From assembly GCA_013398015.1 (NCBI GenBank), contig VZRR01002859.1, forward strand, positions 868,001-932,000: DNA of 64,000 bases. Reading direction: 5' to 3'. A program made the position numbers and the translations under genes. The stretch comes from Oreocharis arfaki (lineage: Eukaryota; Chordata; Aves; Passeriformes; Paramythiidae). Of the stretch, positions 26,401 through 41,400 are shown one piece after another (position 1 is the stretch's first letter; every line of letters begins with the position of its first letter). The notes beneath the pieces were generated by a model. The model worked only from the letters and a program-made list of their open reading frames with translations. It was not told where the DNA came from and ran no database searches.

Positions 26401-29400
26401 ATAGAAAGCTATGCTGTGCCATTTTTCTTCTGTGATGCCATTTTGGTTTTTTTCAATGGACCTGGAGTAGTGTTTCACCTATTTATATGTTGTAAATAAT
26501 TTACAATGCACTGTCAGCTTGGGAAATTGATTATGTTTATTCATGTTGGACTTCAGCTCTTGGTCTTTACCTCTTTTTGTGATGGAGTTCTGTACATATT
26601 TTGTCTTGTGATAGCAGATGGATAGCTTTTCTTATGCTTTATGTCAATGACTGTTAATTATTAATATAATGCCAGTAATATTTTCCTGGTTAAGGCTGTG
26701 AATGGCTTATTGCAGTTCTTCATGGACTTTAACAGAAGTTATTTTGGAGAAGGTAGTGTAACTGAGCTTTTGAGTCCTAAACTCATAGTAAAGTACTGTT
26801 AGGCAGACAATCTAATTATATAGTCATAATCACACCATAGAATCATAGAATAAAAGTAATTATATCTCAACAATCTATGTATTTTTTTTTATATTTTATC
26901 TCAACAAATACACTATAGGGTCACATTTCTTCTCCAGGCTTTAACATGTACTGCCCTCGCAGTGTACTCCAGTGTGGCACAGAGCTTGCTGACAAAGGAG
27001 CACAGGGCTTTGTGCCGATAGCACTCCTTTAGACCTGCCAGCAGTATTCAGTACTTCTGGACATAAAGCCTTTTAGGCTAATCTTTGTTCTTCAGTTGCC
27101 TTAGAGTAAATAGCTCTATGATGAATTAATTTCACTGTCTTTCTCTAAAGATGCGTCAAACATCAGTTGTTCCTCATTCTCACTTTCCTGTGTTGATGAT
27201 GGGACATTTTTTTCCTCTTCTGAAAGCGCCAATAAAGGAGATAATAAGCTGGTTTCGCCTGAGTTTCAGAATGTTTTTGAAGTGGATGTTCATGATTAGC
27301 AAATCTTCATGGCACAGTCACAGCTTTCTTATTTTGTAGTTTGTTTGGCTTGACAAACTATTAATTTACTGAGGAGATTATCATAGCTGGCTGTTAAATG
27401 ATCCGAGTTACAGCAGTTGAGATTACTCTCACGACTCTTTTAGGAATTCTTCCCCTTTCATTGCGAGATACTACAAAAGAGCTTGGATTTTGACTGTATT
27501 TGGACTACAAGCTCCACCAGCAAAGTTGTTACTCACTGCTGCCAGAAGAGCTGTGGCTTGGGCCATATTTCAGAGAAAGTGTTTCACCTCCTTGGGATGT
27601 CTAGTTACTGGAGGAAGAAATACTGTTCCCACTTGCCTCAGTAAATTCCAGGCGGGAGGATTCTTTCTGCTGAGAACAGAAATCAGTGATGAAAGAATAT
27701 TTATGTGGGGTTTTCTGTTTGTTTTTAGTGCTGACCTTTTTAATCGCAAAAAAATGTGGAGGGAATTCCATTTTCCTAGAGCAGAGCTGGCATCAAGCGA
27801 GGGAGTTTCTGTGCTCACTGTTAGAAGCCTTTTCACATTTGCTTTCCCAAAGCCACCTGTCTCTACATGACTTTGCAACCATTTACTTTTGTTGTCTGTT
27901 CTCTGGCTGTATCTGCTGAGACCTCTCTTCACCAAACTAAAACATACTGAGTTCCTTTCATGAACTTCAGCTCCCCGTGAAGGTCCTCCTGGGCATGACT
28001 TTTTATTATTTTTGCACCTGGCATTTGTTTTGAGCAGCAGAGTTAGTTTCAACAGTCTTCTTGAAAAATATTTTAAGAATTATTTTAGGAAGTTTTATCC
28101 ATATTTCTTAAAAATAGTATAGAATAGATGGATGTGAAGATCACTGATTTCCAAAAAAATTCAGTGAAGACTTTTAAAGCATGACTGAAAATGGCAATGA
28201 GGTATTATCCCAGTTTTGAGATAGCTACAATTATTCAAACCAGCTTTTATCTGTGCTCACATGAAGCCCTGATAGCCTTTGTTCTGTTAAAATATTAGAT
28301 GGTTATGTAAGAAAACACCTCTCCTTAACTATATCATGTATTTCTTTGAGGTCATTTGAGCAGTTGGAGCCAACAATGCTAAGACTGAAATGTCTGGTAT
28401 TTTGGTTGCAGGGTATTTTCAAGAAAAAGGCCTTGCCTCTGGAATTTGCTTCCTGAGTGTGGGAACCTGAATTTAGTACAAATTCTGATGTTTCTTCAGG
28501 TCTTAAAAAATAGTTGATCAAAAGCTGTAGTGATTCAATCTTTCTTTTTTTCCTGTAATAGTGTATTTTTTGTGTCTTTTCAGAAACTTCAAAACTTTAT
28601 GAAAATTAAAAAGAAGGAAAATACAGTGGTTACTGATGAAAGAACAAATTGGTGTTGTACCTGTCATGTAAATACCAATTACTTAATGTCATATCTAAGG
28701 AGAAAAATGGGGCTTCTTACAATGTAAAATGACAGACCAATGCTTCTTTTAAAGAATAATCACATGTGAATGTCTTTCTGCATTTTTGGGCTTGTTTCTA
28801 CCTGGCGATTTATGGCAATTTTTATAAAATTCAAAATTCAAGTATTAATGGATTTTATTGTCTATATTCAGTTTAAATTATCCTACCATTTAACATGTGG
28901 TTTACTCTGCAGAAAGAATTGGGAAAGCAAAGGTAAAGACAGAGGTGGCAGAGAGGAAGAATACGTTTAGAAATGTATAGTACTTACATTGAAAGCACAC
29001 TGTGAGGAAACAGAGAATTAGAAATCTATTTTAATTAAGCCACTGACTGTAACAAATTAGAATTCTTTGATCTGTAGTGTGTTCCCCTGACAGTGGAGCA
29101 CTTAGTGGGGCAGTGTCATACCAGTTGAATTGGTAAAACACTGTTGGATGAAGCAGACTCTTTCTTTTCTTTTTTTTCTTTCCCAGTGATGATGTTCTTG
29201 CTGTAAAATACTTGCAAATGAAGGGAAGAGGCTTTAGGGAGATGTGCATTTTAAGGGCACTGGTCCACAACAAGAATGTGCAGGAGACCAGCAGCGTTCG
29301 TGTGGAATTCTGTGTGCCTCATGGCAGGCAATAAACAAATCCAAATAAACCAAGCCAAAATTATTATTTGGAAGAAAATAAAATTAGGAGCTTGCTTTCA

Positions 29401-32400
29401 CAGCACCCATCTCCAGCTCTCAGATTCATCTCACTTCCTGCACATCAGCGTCAGCGTCTCTGGTCAGTGAGGCTGGTGGCTGATCCCTGTGGCTGTGTCA
29501 TCTCCAGGAGTCGGTGGGGAAGGAGGAAGACAGGCTGCACTGCCTTTAGCTCAAACAATCCCTGAAACTGTACTTTCAGTTTTTAATGGTTCAACCTGCC
29601 CTGTGGAAAACAATCCCAGTGTTCCTTTTAAAACAACGACATCTGCAATTTCACTTTTGCTGTATATTCCTGTTGGGAATTCCTTTCTATTTTCATCTGA
29701 TATGGTTTCCAAAACAATTTTTCAGTTTTTTTGTTTATGATAGCAAAATCTAAAATGTGTATTTTCATAGATACTGCAATTGCAAGACAAAGGTATTGTG
29801 TTATTAAATTTCTAGATTCAGCAGAAGGAATTTACCTAGATGCTTCTCAATGACCCTTGTTCAAAAAATGGCATGCAAATTCTGCCAAAGATTGTTCAAT
29901 TTACCAGTATGTTAGCTGAAGGAGCCTTAAGTAATGGGAGCCCCAGAGTGTGGGGAACTTTCAGAAAGTTTACACGCCTCTTACTCCCTGCCAAACATGC
30001 TGGTTTTTAAAATCCTTGCAATGTTTTCTTGGTTTGTCTTGGCCACCTTTTTTGAAGCAAAAGTCTGTCAAAAATGAGTACAAGAAGGATGAAGATCTAA
30101 GTCTTTAACAAGGTCTGTGTTTGATAGTCTTAGAACAGAAGGGCAGTTGCAAAGTCGGTGCAGAAGAAGTTACTTGTAAAACCAGAATATCTCTGGGTAT
30201 CTACAGCCATGCTGTGTGTAACCACACAGAATTCAATAATATGTACTGGGCATAATGCGTGCAGCTGAGGATAGACTGTAGCCCCATTATGTTGTATATA
30301 GAGACTGAAAGATCATTTGTCAGTTCTGCTGATTGAGCTGAGAGGATTCAAGTGCCTTTATAAAATGTGTATAATTTCTCTAGCTGAAGCAATGGTGCCA
30401 CATGCTTCAAAAGTCATTTATCAGCAGACTAGGGGAAAAAAAAACCAACATCCAACCCTGTAATAAATCAGATCTTTCTTTTTCTGGCTTTTGTGATTTA
30501 ACGCTGTGAAATGTAGTTTGCTTTAGTTATGCTGTCAGGCATTTCTCCTCTTAACTAAAGTTGTACCTACAAAAAGATGTTTGTGCTAATATATCTGTCT
30601 TTATACTGTGGCTTTTTGTTTAAAAATGTCGGAGAGATATCATACCCTTCCCCCACCTTGCCTCTGAGTTTTTAGGTTTTATATCTAAAAATAGTTCATG
30701 GTCTGTCTCTCAGTGTAACTGCCTGGTGTATTTTTCATTACACTGATTTTCATTTGGTTTTGATAGGTTTTTGGCCTTAAGTATTTCTATGTGGTTAGCT
30801 CTTTACAGTTTTTGTCATCATGCCATGAAGTATTTTATTTATGGAGATAAACTGACAAAAATTTTAAAATACTTCTTTGATTTTGGATGGACAGTATAGA
30901 CCATGCTCTGGGTTTTTCACTTGGAGGTCTGGGTATCAACTGGAGTTCAGTCATAAGTGTACAGAGTTTGCTGATTGCAGTCTTGCCTGTCTCAAGTGAA
31001 TATTTGTCATACCACAAACTCATTTCAAAACTTGGAATGATTTAATAAACTTCAGCTTGAAAAACGATCTGTAATCTATAGAAACAAGATGTACAGATAT
31101 TGGTATATTAACAGAACCACATGCAAGACATCATGTTATTTTTGGATTTAATCAGTGTGACTAGTTGCAGTATCAGAATTCTATTTTAAAGAAATAAATC
31201 CTAAAAATACTCTGGGATTGGGCATGACAATTTAGGCTTTGAATAGCTTATTGATGGTTCCTAATATGGCATTATGCTTTTAATTTTCGTAGGAAAATTC
31301 ATGTATCCTTTATTTTAGGGATTAGACTAATTATTGGTACATCTATATTAACAATGTTGAAGTTCTTGATAAACTTTGATTCACCTCTTTTACTCAGTTT
31401 TCTTTGTAAGCTCTTCTGAGGGTTCTGCTTAGATTAGATGTTAGGAATTTTTTTCCACTGGAAGGCTTGTAAAGCATCAAAACAGACTGCCCAGGGATGC
31501 AGTGAAGTCCCTGTCCCTGGAAGCGTACAAAAAACGTATGGATATGGCACTTGAGAACATGGTTTATTGGTGGGCACTATGGTGGTGCTAGGTTGGACTT
31601 GATGATCTTAATGGTCCTTTCCAGCCTTAACAATTCTGCGAGTCTATGGTTCTGTGAGAGTTTGGTAAGAAATACGTATGCTCATAATCTATGGTGAAGA
31701 GTATTGATTTACTCAAATACTTTTGAGTGCACATCCCATAAAATATCCATTGGTTAGGGCATGTGGGGTTTGCTTTGGACCATTCTTGAGGAGTAACAAC
31801 ACAAATAGCATCATTGGGTTGCCATGACTCCTCACACACTTTTTTCCTGTTACTGGGTCTGTCTCTTACATGAACAGTTCAGAATGCTAGATGACTGCCA
31901 GTTTAAATTAATCTATGGAACTAAACAAAAAGCATAACAGTATTCACCAGGAGTACATACAACAACAGGAACTGATTGCCAGGACTTGCAGGGAAGAAGT
32001 GCCTTTCCAGGTCCACTTCTCGCACTGAGGTCGTTCCGTGGGGCATGCGCTTACTTTGAAGTACAGCACATGCAATTGCAGCATTAAATTGTTGCTCTTT
32101 CTCAGGATTGACATCTAGCAGGGACTTGTGCAGATTGCTCAAATGCTCACTCATTTTATAGGTAAAGGTGGTATTTGGAAACAAGGGATTTGGGGAGGTG
32201 AGTCTTCTATTGCAGTAGTTTGTTTGGGTTTTTTTACTATCTCCTGCGAGATTAAGTTGCTGAGAATTAGAATGTTTAGCATGTGACATTATATTTTAAG
32301 ATGAACTGTGGACAATATGTGATAAGGACAGTAACCAATAATCATATGGAGGGAGGCACTGGAAGAAAGTGTACTACAGAAAGACTAAATATGAAATGTA

Positions 32401-35400
32401 AGTCCTAGCAGTACTTTAGTAATTAAGCTGTATATGATGACTTGAATGCCTGAAAAGGAAATGCCATCAGATACCTGTTAAGTCAAAAAGGAGAATAGAC
32501 TTTGGAATTGTTTCTTTTTTTGATAGGCTGTTTTTCTTTCCAGAGAACTTTTTTTAAATTTAGAAAGTGATAAATAATTGCATTACTGTTAGTATGTGGA
32601 GACAGATACGCTATGCTACCAGGAAATTACATAAGCTTAAGATTGGTTTGTTGTGAAAGTGTTAGGAGCAGTAAAAAAATACTTTGTGATTCAAGATAGC
32701 TGATATGATTTCATGGAAAGGAAAGTCATGACTCATTAACCAGTTAGAGTTCTTGAAAGATCAAAGAGTTGTGACATAGCCTTGCTTCTGTTTTCTCCTC
32801 AAAAATAAGTTAGCACTACTCATATGAATTCATGTCATGCCTAAGAGTACATTTCTTGCAGCACCCTAACTTTTTAATTACAGTTTAGTTTAAGTGTCAT
32901 CTCTTTAAATAGGTTATGCTGATTTTGTTCTAACACACAAGTAAATGTGTACTCCTACCCAGCTGGCTCTAGGTGACCCTGCGTGAGCAGGAGGCTTGGA
33001 ACAGATGACCTCCAGAGGTTCCTTCCAACCTCAGCCATTCTGGGCTTCTCTGATTGTATTATAAACTATACTGTTAATAGGTTTTCTTCCTTGAGATTAT
33101 AGTTTCCCAGAATATTGGGTATGTAATTCCATTGTCAACCCTGTAAATTATAGGGTAAGAGTGAATTCATCAAAATGCAGGTTTTATAATGGGGTGATGA
33201 GGGAACTAATTCATTCCTTTTTAAAACTTCCAAAGTATTTTTTTTCATTGCATTGCATGCTTAAATGTTACCATTTTATTTAATGCAAAATATTGGTGAC
33301 AATAGTGATATTTTCTTTACTGTTATAAGTTTTCTTCTTTTTGTCTACTAGTCTGATAAGTACCCTAGGTAATATGATGTTCTTAGAATTTTCATCAGCA
33401 GTACAGATTTCAATCTCAGCCTTACTGTTGAAAAAATTATCATTGTTCATTGCAGTTCTGTTACTTTTGCATGTAAATTACATAGATGATTTAACCTTAA
33501 GTTTTTATAGTTGATGTGTTGGTTTAATGCAAAGCTTTTCTCCTGTGGAGCCTTCACTGGTTTGAGGAAAGTTTGTGAATTCCTAGCATAACAAGCTTCC
33601 TTGCTTGGATATAAGACACCTAGCCTAATTTCCCAGCCTGAGAAGAACTCCCAGTCATAATCAGTGTTCTCTCAAGTTGGGTTTGGTGTGTTCTTTTATT
33701 GTGAAGCTTAGAATTAACCTAAATAAAATGTTTATTGACTTATCCATATCACTGCTTGAGGTGTCCTCTCCATACCTCTGTCCTGAGTCAGATGCAAGAC
33801 TCCATCTCTCTGTATGAGCTTTGGTTTTTGTTTCTCTCCTAGGACTTTAAAGGGAATGCCTGGCCACTTCCTAGCTGGGTCTGATAGTAACAGGGTTAGC
33901 AAGTCATAGGTCTTTGGTCCATCTTGCTAAATATAGTTATGACTCAGCAGATAGCAATGTGGGTGTTTTTAAACTGGATTGATTTTTAACTCCGTTTAAT
34001 CTGTAACTTACAAAAAAATCTCATTATTAGAGAAATTGAAAGAGTTGCAGGCTAAGCTGTGTATATTCTTTTTTTTTTTGTTTAAACTGGATGTTAATTA
34101 GACAACCTAAATCCTGAGACTTAAGAAAACTGATTTCCAGTTTCTGAAAATGCTAGTACATCCTCTGATGTGATGCAAATAAGGTTTTTGATTATTTCTT
34201 TTCCGTACTCAATCACTTAAAATGCGTGAATGTTAACAGTTTTTATATACTGTAAAAGAGCACATTATTTATCTAATCATCCTTCTAAGTGTAAGCAGAA
34301 CACGAGGCTTAAATATGCATAGACTAGTCGTGCTGTGTGTAGGGGGTGTTAAAGCAAAAGCATGTTCTCTCTGTAGCTTCACTCCTGCAGCTGACAGCTA
34401 CTTTTTCAGGTCTGACCCTGCTATGTGGTATCATTAACCTTCTTTCTTACTCGGATCTCTTCTGTTGGAAAATCAATCTTTGTTGCTTTCACCTCTTTTT
34501 TTGGGGAGATCATCTGGAATCAGGACAGGTACATATATCCATTTATAGCAGAGCTGTAGGCTGTAGTGCCTTTGGTCTTGCCTCTGCCTTTTTTCTCAAG
34601 CACTTCTTAGCACGGCCTGCTTTTGACTTTAGCCAGGAATTAGTTTGTTTATTTATAGGCAGTCCTGCATGCTGAAGAGGAGGAGGCTAGTTATCCAGAC
34701 AATTATTTGGGGTTAGGAAAAAAAGCATCCCTTACTCTGGTGCAGCTGCACTCCAAACAGCAGTGCTAGCTCTTCGCTTTCCAGTGCCAGCCGTGCTCTT
34801 AGGTTCACTGTGAGCTCTCACCATGTTTGTAACAGGCACGCTGGCCTGTGGGATGGTTTGCCCTTTACCATCAGCCAGGGTTGTCTAGAACTTGGCAGAA
34901 TGAACCCGGGAAGGAAAGGGAGAGCCTGTTCCAAGTGTAATCAGCAGTTCACTTCGCTTGTTCCACTGGTCCATTGTAAAAAGCTACCAAAAGTTTAGGA
35001 TGGGGATGAGGGGAGACTAAGCAGGAAGAAATTGAGTGTTCTATGGAAACAACGTTTTTAGGCTGGGTAGCATGATGTCATGCAGAAACACACAAGGTGC
35101 CTTCTAAAAAACCCCATTGTGAGAAGTAAAGGAGTGTGAGTCTCTCAGCATGAAGCTCTGCTGGAGTTGACCCACCCTCCTGCGTACCAAACTAAAGAGA
35201 CCCTTCTGTTTGTGCAGTCAGTTAGTGTCTCAATCTGTACAAATATCTTAGAAGAAATGGATGCTTGGATTTCTTCCTCCTACATGGAAGATTATATGGC
35301 TATATAAGCCAAGCAATTCCTGATGTCACCCCTACTTTCCATATTATGAAGTGCATTTTCTCTCTGTCTTCAGACTGAGTGACCATGGTGTCCAATAGAC

Positions 35401-38400
35401 AAATTGTCTATTGTAGTTTGTATTTTCTTTACTTTTCCAAACAACAGCAATCACTTAAATATACGAATATTTAATACTGTACAATAGGTCTTGCTTCTGG
35501 GTAGGAAGCATGTAAAAATGTGTGCAGAGCGATTTTCCCCATCAGTTGCCTGCCAGAGATTACCATAATTTTTTTTTTCATTAACATCTTCTGGAGGTTT
35601 CTTGATCAGCTGAATAATTTCATTCCACTGTAGGTAATCTTATTTAGCATAAGAATTTAATATCTCATTGACTTCAGAGTCTGACAAATAACAGACTACT
35701 CTAATATCTAGATGTGTTGTGTTTGTTCCATTTCTGGTAGCTAGCTAGAAGGACCATGTGAGTTATAAAACAGCTCCTAAAATATCAAAATAAAAGCATG
35801 GGTAGATATTGAAAGAAATATCCAGAGTTCCTTTTAAAATATTTAAGTTCTCATCCTCTTCTCTTGATGGTTGCCTTCCACAATTGGATTTTAGGATATT
35901 TAGGACAGCAAAGTGGCATTTTTGCATAATCTCTGAAGACCAAAAATCTTGGTGCAATTCTTGAATGAGCTGAAGACAACTTAAATCTCTGCCATTCTCT
36001 TAAGCACATCTTGGTTTTAAATTTTGAACAACGGCTGCATCTTTGGAGACAATCACAAACCCACTGAAGAAAAGGATGGATCATCACACTTCTCTGGATT
36101 CTGCCACTAATCTCCAAAGAGAAAGTTTTGTCTGGTTTTTTTTGTGTGCTGCTTGTGAGAAATATGTCAGACCCTGAGTAAATTTCTCTATAGGGGCAAC
36201 TGATTTACTAGTGTTGTTCTGAGTAAGGAAAAGCATTGATGTTTTCTGGGATGTTCATGCTGAACAATAAGACCATGTTTTCATGGTTTAGGGTGGTTTC
36301 GGTCCCTACAGTGAATCACAGATGTGGAAACCTATTAGAAAACTGGGGATGGGGCATGCGTGTGTCTGAAGTCATGTTGATACTGAAGGGAAAGTAGAAT
36401 GAGGTATATATCTAGGAAGAGCATAATTCCCAACAGGAAATGATGGCAGTTCAAAAGAAATGATTTTCTTTTGGTTATTTTTATATTTTCAGTGTAGACG
36501 GATGCTGCTGCTACTCATGCTGAACACAGGTCTTGCTTTCAGTTTCTTTTGCTTAGATGACCAGAGAACAAGCAAATTGAGAGATGGGGAACACAGAAAG
36601 AAAAACATGGGGCTCTAGTTCTTTCACACGGGGGAAAACATTTCCTCTCCATCTGCTTTCCCTGAATCATGCAATTGGACAACACTTTCTGGTATCCTTC
36701 TACCTCATGCTGATCAAACCAGCAAGTGTGTAACTTAATCAAAAGTGCTGAGAGCTGCCTTCCACAAGATAAGACTCCAAAATTCTTTGTTGACCTGAAA
36801 TTTCTCAAAACTTCATCGAAATTCTGCGGAATTCTACTTAGGAAGGAGAGAGGAAAAATTGTTGCATTTCCAGTGTCCATTATTATATATTACTGCTTTT
36901 AATTGTGTGGTTCTTATTGATGCTGATTTTTTTTTCCGAAAATTTGAAATACACAGAAATAGGCTAAACTTGGAAAGCAGAAAGTTAGTTTGACATCTTT
37001 AAAATGAAAGGAAGACTGGCCTTTGACTTCATTAAGGCCAGTTCACCAATAATTCCTGTAAATAAGGATGCAGAATACTGCTGGAAGCCCTAGGGTAAAA
37101 GTACTTTGCACAGGCATAATGGTTTTGGTATTTCTGTGCCTCTTTCAAACCTATCTTTTTTCAAATGCTCTTAAAATTTTGATATTAATACAATTGACTT
37201 TCACTCTAAAAAAATTCCTGAACAACCTGTATATTAAAAGTCAGCTAATCTATACCTGTTCTGTAAATGAAAGAAGAGGCATGCCAAAGTATATGAAATA
37301 TTAAGTAAATCCCTCTTCTCAATGTTAAAATAATCTGCAGCTTTGCTTTCAGCAGTACATTTCATGAGTGGGTTGAGCTCTCCCTAAGTAATTAATAACT
37401 CTTAAGCTGTCTGAATAGTTTCCCTTGAGTTGCATCATATAATGTGTCGTATGAAAACAACTTGAGGCCTAATGTAACACGAAACTATATAGTGCATCTT
37501 AATGTGATTTGAGGAAGATGGATGGGAAGGAAATTATTTCTTATTCTGACAGAAAAGACAGCTGTTCTTAGCTTTTATTTGAAAAGAATTTGAAATACTC
37601 TTTCTAGGCAGGGATTGGCAAGTTGTTCTAGTTAGTTGATTCCTGTTCTCCTGTTGCACAAGTTAGGTAAAATAGGAGAATCAAAAATATAGCAATTTGT
37701 TGTAGAAATATTGAGAATAATGTGGAGATTTTTGTGTTTGGTCCACCTGAGCTTTACTTTTTTATTCACAATAGATCTGAGTTTAAACCCTTTGCAAACA
37801 TAAGAAGGTTAACATTTCGGTGTTTGAATCAACAAAGTACTAAATAAATCATTACCCAACACAGGAAAGTTTTTTAAACTAACTCCTTGAGCTCTGGTCA
37901 CCAAATTATTGTAACATTGTCATGTTACAAGTGACATATACCAGGTAATGGTATATGTCAGCTGGAAAAGATATGTCTTTCCATAAACTCTAAACATCTC
38001 TCACTTCACTCTCAGGAAATGCAAGTTGGCTCATCTTTCTCTTCTTGGAAGATATACAGCAAGCTGGAGGCTTCATTGATACTTGTAAATACGGAAGTTT
38101 ATCATATACTGTAGTGTATTCCCATTCGATATGGAACAATTAGTGTTCATAAGATTTAAAAATAGTTGCTGCTTTTCCATTAGTGCTTTTTTTAAAAATA
38201 AAAACAAAAGGTAAATAAAGGATTGCCTTACTAAATTTGATATGGGTAATTCAATGCTGCTTTACAAAGATAGAACTAAAACTGTTTATAGCACAGTGAA
38301 TACACAGTTAATTCATTCATAATTACTTCTTTTAGTATGCTAGCACTAGCAGCTCCAGCTGGTATCTGCATTTCAGAACTTTTGAGGAAACAAATTAATA

Positions 38401-41400
38401 AAGAAAATATTTTGCCAAAAATCATTCTATAATAATCTTTATAAACAGTGGAAGGTATGCACAAATACAGTGGTAATGTTCATGCAACATTCCTGTAGCT
38501 GCTCTTCTGGTAACCTCATAATGTACAATCATAATATACACCTGTTTTGAGGAAAAATTATGACTGTATTTAATCCAGTACAAAAGAGAAGAATGCAGTA
38601 AAGCCTTTGGAAATCTGTGTATACATGTGCTTTGATAGAGTGGCACACAGTTGTTGCAAAAACATTAGTGTGTATTTATTGTCATCCTGGCTGCATCTGC
38701 CTCGTGTTTCAACCAGTGAAACACTAAGAAATACCTGAATGTATGGATTTGTAACATATCTATGTATGATCTAAAACCTTCTATTGTTGGGAATCTTCTT
38801 GCTGGTGATTGATGGTGTCCTCAATTTTCCAGCTGGGGCCTCTGTGATTTAGAGTACATCTCAGTCCAGCAGACCAGGGTGGTGTAAATTCAGATCTTTG
38901 TATTCAGTTCGTGTGCTTCAATTCCTGCTATTGTTTTCAGTAGTTTCCACCAAGGGTGTGCTTTGCTTTGAGAACACAGTGCTCCATTCATCAACTTTAA
39001 TTTTTTATTATATACTACTGACAATATGGACAGAGAGAGAGAATCAAACTGTCGAAATTCCACCTAAAGTATAAATTAGTCAGACTCCGGGTGCCTGAGT
39101 CTGAGAATAATTCAAATTGCCCACTCTCAAGCACCACCCAACCCCTAGTGGCACCTAAAATGAATAATTTTGGACAACTGATTTCCCCTGGCGTCTGGGC
39201 ATAAATTCCAGGCATGCTTAGAAGCACCATGGCTTAAGCAGACAGGCATGTAACTCCCACCCAAGTTTCATTGTGACTCAAAGACGTGTGTAGAGCGTTG
39301 CCCATGTCCCTAGAGGTGCCTAAGCCATTGACTGTGCTTAAATCACGCATAGTAAGTTTGGACAGCATTGGATTCAACACAAACCACAGCAGTCATGAGT
39401 GTGTTGAGGGTAGAAGAGGAATAGAGCACTTTTTAATAGCCTTAAAGGTTTGTGCATTCGTCTGGGGAGGATATCTGGTTTGTTAAGGAAATTTAACAAG
39501 AGTGGGAGAACTTAAGTGTTGTTCCACTGAAAAGGATATTTCTTTTCATTAAGATCTTAGATTTTTTGCTCCCAAGTCTGATGATAAAATTTTGTTCAGA
39601 CACTGTAGTCCAAAAGGCATCTGGTTGAGAGATAAATGCCAAGGATACCCTCATCTGCTTGTCTGTGTTAATTTGTAAGTTCTTTTGTCTTGTGTTTATA
39701 GATAAATTTGCACACTTACTGGTCGCTACCCATATTTCTGTAACATTATAACTTGCTTAAAACCTGTCATTTCTCTTACTGCTTTTGGTGAAGACACCAT
39801 GATCTACCACCCTAAGTTCATGTTCTCTGTGCAGTGTGTACATCTGTAGACTGAGGTGAGCTTAGTTTAGGTTTCCTTCACCCTTTTTCTCTCTCCTTTT
39901 CTTATTGTTTTTATACTGTGCCATATGGAAAGGTTAAATAGTCTGTGTTGGAGTCCTTTTTGGGCTGTGTGGATCAGCTTGCTTTTGAATTTTTTATTAA
40001 CATTTAATGCTGCTCCTTCATTGTTTTCACACGGTACATAATACATCATAAGCTTTCTCAGGTTTTAAATGTTTGTAGATGTGATCAGGTGAAACAGTAT
40101 TTTAAAAATTCGAAGAACTGCTGAATTTCAAATTCAGTATTCCATGAAATTTTGGTTTTCTTTTTCCCATCAAATGTCATTATATATTTATTGTTTAAAA
40201 CATGTACATACTTTGCATATTTTTGAGGATTTTTAGCTGATTTTACAGAGTAGAAAATGCCATGGTAATAATGCTTAAATATCAATGAAGTATCTTACTA
40301 ATCATCTATACCTGAGGCACTTCAATGCTTGATGGATGCTTTTTTATTCTATTACAGTCACTTGAAGCCATTCAAGGAGCAAGAGCATAGGGGAAATCAT
40401 GTATGGTAGCAGATAGCCTGCTAGTTTTCTGAGTATTTCATCTTATTATTTTGTTAGAAGGGTTGACTGTTAAGTGTGTACTTTAAAGCATCTGTTAATG
40501 GCTTTTTGATCACCAAGGAATCTTCATATAGGTATCAATGATAAGTCTTCTCAAAACAAAGATACTGCTTCTGTTAAGTGACCTCTCTCTTATACAGTAG
40601 TTGTATATTAAATTTTTGCTGTTTGTTGGCCAGACACTGGAACAGGTTTCCCAAGGAGCTGTGGCATAATTTCGATTCTAGATATTTCCAAGTTTCAGCA
40701 GGACAGGACTTACAGTAACCTGATATAATTTTCAGGTTGTCCCCGCTTTAAGCACAGGATTAGATCTACTGATATCCAGAGGTACTTTCCTAGCTAAGTT
40801 ATTTTGTAAATATAACTGAATTTATCCTTGGTCTGCTTCTGCTTAAATCTCGCCTCTTCAGTTGACTTCGCTGGAATCAGTGATGTCCTTAGGAATTAAT
40901 TTCCTCTAGTCTGCTTTTCTCATTTCTCCTAAAACAGTTTTCTTTGTCAGCTCAAAGGCAAGACAAGTTAGAGTGAATGCCTGCTGGTTTTCGCTGGCCC
41001 TTGTTTTGTTTCCTGGATGGTTTGATAAACAGTTAAGGAAAGTAAATTTATATCATATGTGCTCACACAACCAAACTTATTTGAGAAAATTCTGAAAGAA
41101 ACACAATTTTACAAGACTTAATATTGTCATAGATCTCGATGGCCCTGAAAGTGTTAGGAAGGCATACAGTGACAAGTGATGGAGTTGGGTGTATGGGGAG
41201 TAGGGTAAGTGTGTAAAATACTGCCACCTTGCCCGAAGACTGCATCTGCTCATCTTCCAGACTTACCATAGCAATCATGGTTTCCCCTCCTTTCATTTGA
41301 TGAAGACTTCTGATCATTTCTCTTCCACAGTTGTGTGTCCTTTGCCCATTAATATGGATTCCCCTGTGTCCTAATATGGAACTTAGCTGGGAAAGTTAAT

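Noticed and set aside
26836..26856. 'atagaatcatagaat' resembling a CR1 end in antisense
   Set aside because: Only about 15 bases match and no CR1 body follows.
27570..28052. 160-codon minus-strand open frame
   Set aside because: Matches no family I recognise and shows no splice or repeat context; one or two frames of this length are expected by chance in 64 kb over six frames.
31921..32289. 122-codon minus-strand open frame
   Set aside because: Considered as a processed pseudogene but no parent protein was recognised.
36539..36880. 113-codon minus-strand open frame with retroelement-like look
   Set aside because: No gag, pol or CR1 motif could be confirmed.
39010..39330. Possible old amniote repeat (repeated 'gtgcctgagt' and 'ggcacctaaaa' like words)
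   Set aside because: Only loose word similarity to ancient repeats; not enough to name an element.
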